Assembly: GCA_002308315.1 (NCBI GenBank)
Contig: DBWE01000198.1
Span: forward strand, 1-6,164
Source of the DNA: Clostridiales bacterium UBA1246
Lineage (GTDB): Bacteria > Bacillota > Clostridia > Oscillospirales > Oscillospiraceae
Length of the DNA stretch: 6,164 bases
Direction of reading: 5' to 3'
Notes under the pieces: model-generated
Databases searched by the model: none
Told to the model about the DNA's origin: nothing
What the model saw: only the letters and a program-made list of their open reading frames with translations
Translations under genes and position numbers: made by a program
In this document: positions 5,187 to 6,164 of the stretch, in pieces
How positions within the stretch are numbered: the stretch's first letter is position 1
Layout: each line of letters opens with the position of its first letter

Positions 5187-5837
5187 ATGTCCCTACAGAC
5201 CATGATATCCACCCTTTCCTCGGGCATGCTGAAATCCATACTGATATACGTCTGCACCCTTGTCGGCGCGCTCCCCCTGGGCCTGCTGGTGGCCTTCGGC
5301 CGCATGTCGCGAATAAAGCCGGTGCAGCTGTTCATCAAGTTCTACATATCCGTCATGCGCGGCACGCCTCTCATGCTGCAGCTCATGGTGGTGTTTTTCG
5401 GCCCGTTTTTCCTTTTCCGCATCAGGACCGGCAGCAGCTATCGCTTTGCCGCGGTGATAATAGGCTTCGTGCTGAATTACGCTGCCTATTTTGCCGAGAT
5501 ATACCGCGGCGGCATCGAGAGCATAAGCCGAGGACAGTACGAGGCGGCGCAGGTGCTGGGCTACTCCCGGGCGCACACCTTCGTCTATATCGTCCTTCCT
5601 CAGGTAGTCAAGCGCATACTGCCCGCGATCACCAATGAAATGATCACGCTGGTCAAGGACACCTCCCTTGCCTTCGCCATTTCCTACGCGGAAATGTTCA
5701 CTCTCGCTAAACAGATAGCCTCCTCGCACTCTACGCTGATGCCCTTCGTCGTGGCGGGCATATTCTATTATATCTTCAACTTCATCGTCGCCTTCGCGAT
5801 GGAACGCTGTGAAAAAAGACTGTCTTATTACAGATAA
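5187..5837 (+). CDS. Amino-acid ABC transporter permease (HisM/GlnP type)
   Basis: This 216-aa integral membrane subunit forms the translocation path of the polar amino-acid importer, probably as a homodimer because only one permease gene is seen before the ATPase. Hydrophobic segments lie at about 14-38, 60-80, 86-106, 150-170 and 185-207. RGTPLMLQL (58-66) is typical of this family. The ATPase-coupling EAA loop is clear, with E119-A-A, G125 and LP at 137-138. The length matches HisM/GlnP-type permeases. ATG at 5187 is preceded by GGAG at 8 bases; the in-frame TTG at 5130 would begin just beyond the hairpin and add a non-hydrophobic leader, so it is rejected. The gene lies 98 bases after the binding-protein gene and 13 bases before the ATPase gene. 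Confidence 0.95.
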   Translation: MSLQTMISTLSSGMLKSILIYVCTLVGALPLGLLVAFGRMSRIKPVQLFIKFYISVMRGTPLMLQLMVVFFGPFFLFRIRTGSSYRFAAVIIGFVLNYAAYFAEIYRGGIESISRGQYEAAQVLGYSRAHTFVYIVLPQVVKRILPAITNEMITLVKDTSLAFAISYAEMFTLAKQIASSHSTLMPFVVAGIFYYIFNFIVAFAMERCEKRLSYYR

Positions 5838-5850
5838 GGATACTTGAAAA

Positions 5851-6164
5851 ATGCATCTGCTTGAAATGAAAAACATAAGGAAGTCCTTTGACGGCGTCGA
5901 GGTGCTGAAGGATATATCTCTCTCGGTGGACGAGGGCGAGGTCATCGCGATAATCGGCCCCTCGGGCTCCGGCAAGTCCACTCTGCTTCGCTGCGCCGTC
6001 TTTCTCGAGACCGTCGACGGCGGCAGCATAAGCTATCTCGGGGTCGAGGCCGCCGGGGAACATGACGGCGCCGTCAGATACGCCTCCGCCGAAACGCTCC
6101 AGCGCGTCAGAGGATACTTCGGGCTGGTATTTCAGAATTTCAATCTTTTCCCGCACTACTCGGT
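5851..6164 (+). CDS. Amino-acid ABC transporter ATP-binding protein (HisP/GlnQ type), 3' truncated by window
   Basis: The first 104 codons of the cytoplasmic ATPase that powers the importer are present; the frame is open to the window end. It starts [20 protein letters not shown]. Walker A is GPSGSGKST (36-44), and the Q-loop is at Gln95 in [14 protein letters not shown], the NFNLFPH segment being characteristic of polar amino-acid transporter ATPases. Signature motif, Walker B and H-loop must lie beyond the window. ATG at 5851 has AAGGA 10 bases upstream overlapping the permease stop; an in-frame ATG at residue 6 lacks a better site. Tight spacing places it in the same operon as the permease. 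Full-length relatives are about 240-260 aa, so somewhat under half is visible. Confidence 0.95.
   Translation, partial: MHLLEMKNIRKSFDGVEVLKDISLSVDEGEVIAIIGPSGSGKSTLLRCAVFLETVDGGSISYLGVEAAGEHDGAVRYASAETLQRVRGYFGLVFQNFNLFPHYS

Noticed and set aside
5193..6029. Long minus-strand open frame opposite the permease and ATPase
   Set aside because: It runs antisense to two well-conserved ABC transporter genes and its translation shows no family motif.

Overview
The window is GC-rich and densely coded. It looks like chromosome from a Gram-positive (monoderm) bacterium, most likely a GC-rich member of the Clostridia (Bacillota). The reasons are strong GGAGG-type ribosome sites, an LTA-synthase-like gene, lipoprotein-type solute binding, frequent ATA isoleucine codons despite the high GC, and a one-piece tmRNA. 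No mobile element, CRISPR array, tRNA or rRNA is visible, and no gene-free stretch exceeds about 160 bases.

Region A (1-1439, minus strand) is a trans-translation cluster. Read leftwards it holds smpB, then a cytoplasmic cyclophilin-type peptidyl-prolyl isomerase whose ATG overlaps the smpB stop (ATGA), then ssrA (tmRNA), whose 3' acceptor end is cut off by the window edge. SmpB and tmRNA act together to rescue stalled ribosomes. The isomerase sits between them and appears translationally coupled to smpB.

Region B (1458-4222, plus strand) is a two-gene envelope operon. It encodes an exported glycerophosphodiester-phosphodiesterase-like protein and, 11 bases later, a five-TM LTA-synthase-family phosphoglycerol transferase with a GTG start. 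One enzyme would build glycerol-phosphate polymers and the other could cleave glycerophosphodiesters on the same side of the membrane. The promoter has a perfect 8-bp inverted repeat filling its spacer, a good candidate operator.

Region C (4206-6164, plus strand) is a polar amino-acid ABC transporter: a substrate-binding lipoprotein, a GC hairpin, a HisM/GlnP-type permease, and the first 104 codons of a HisP/GlnQ-type ATPase that runs off the window. Its promoter lies over the last codons of the LTA-synthase-like gene, with an 8-bp inverted repeat bracketing the -10 box.

Every gene belongs to a known family, and I do not see a clearly new system. The most interesting points are the two promoter palindromes, the GDPD/LTA-synthase pairing, and the smpB-isomerase-ssrA arrangement.
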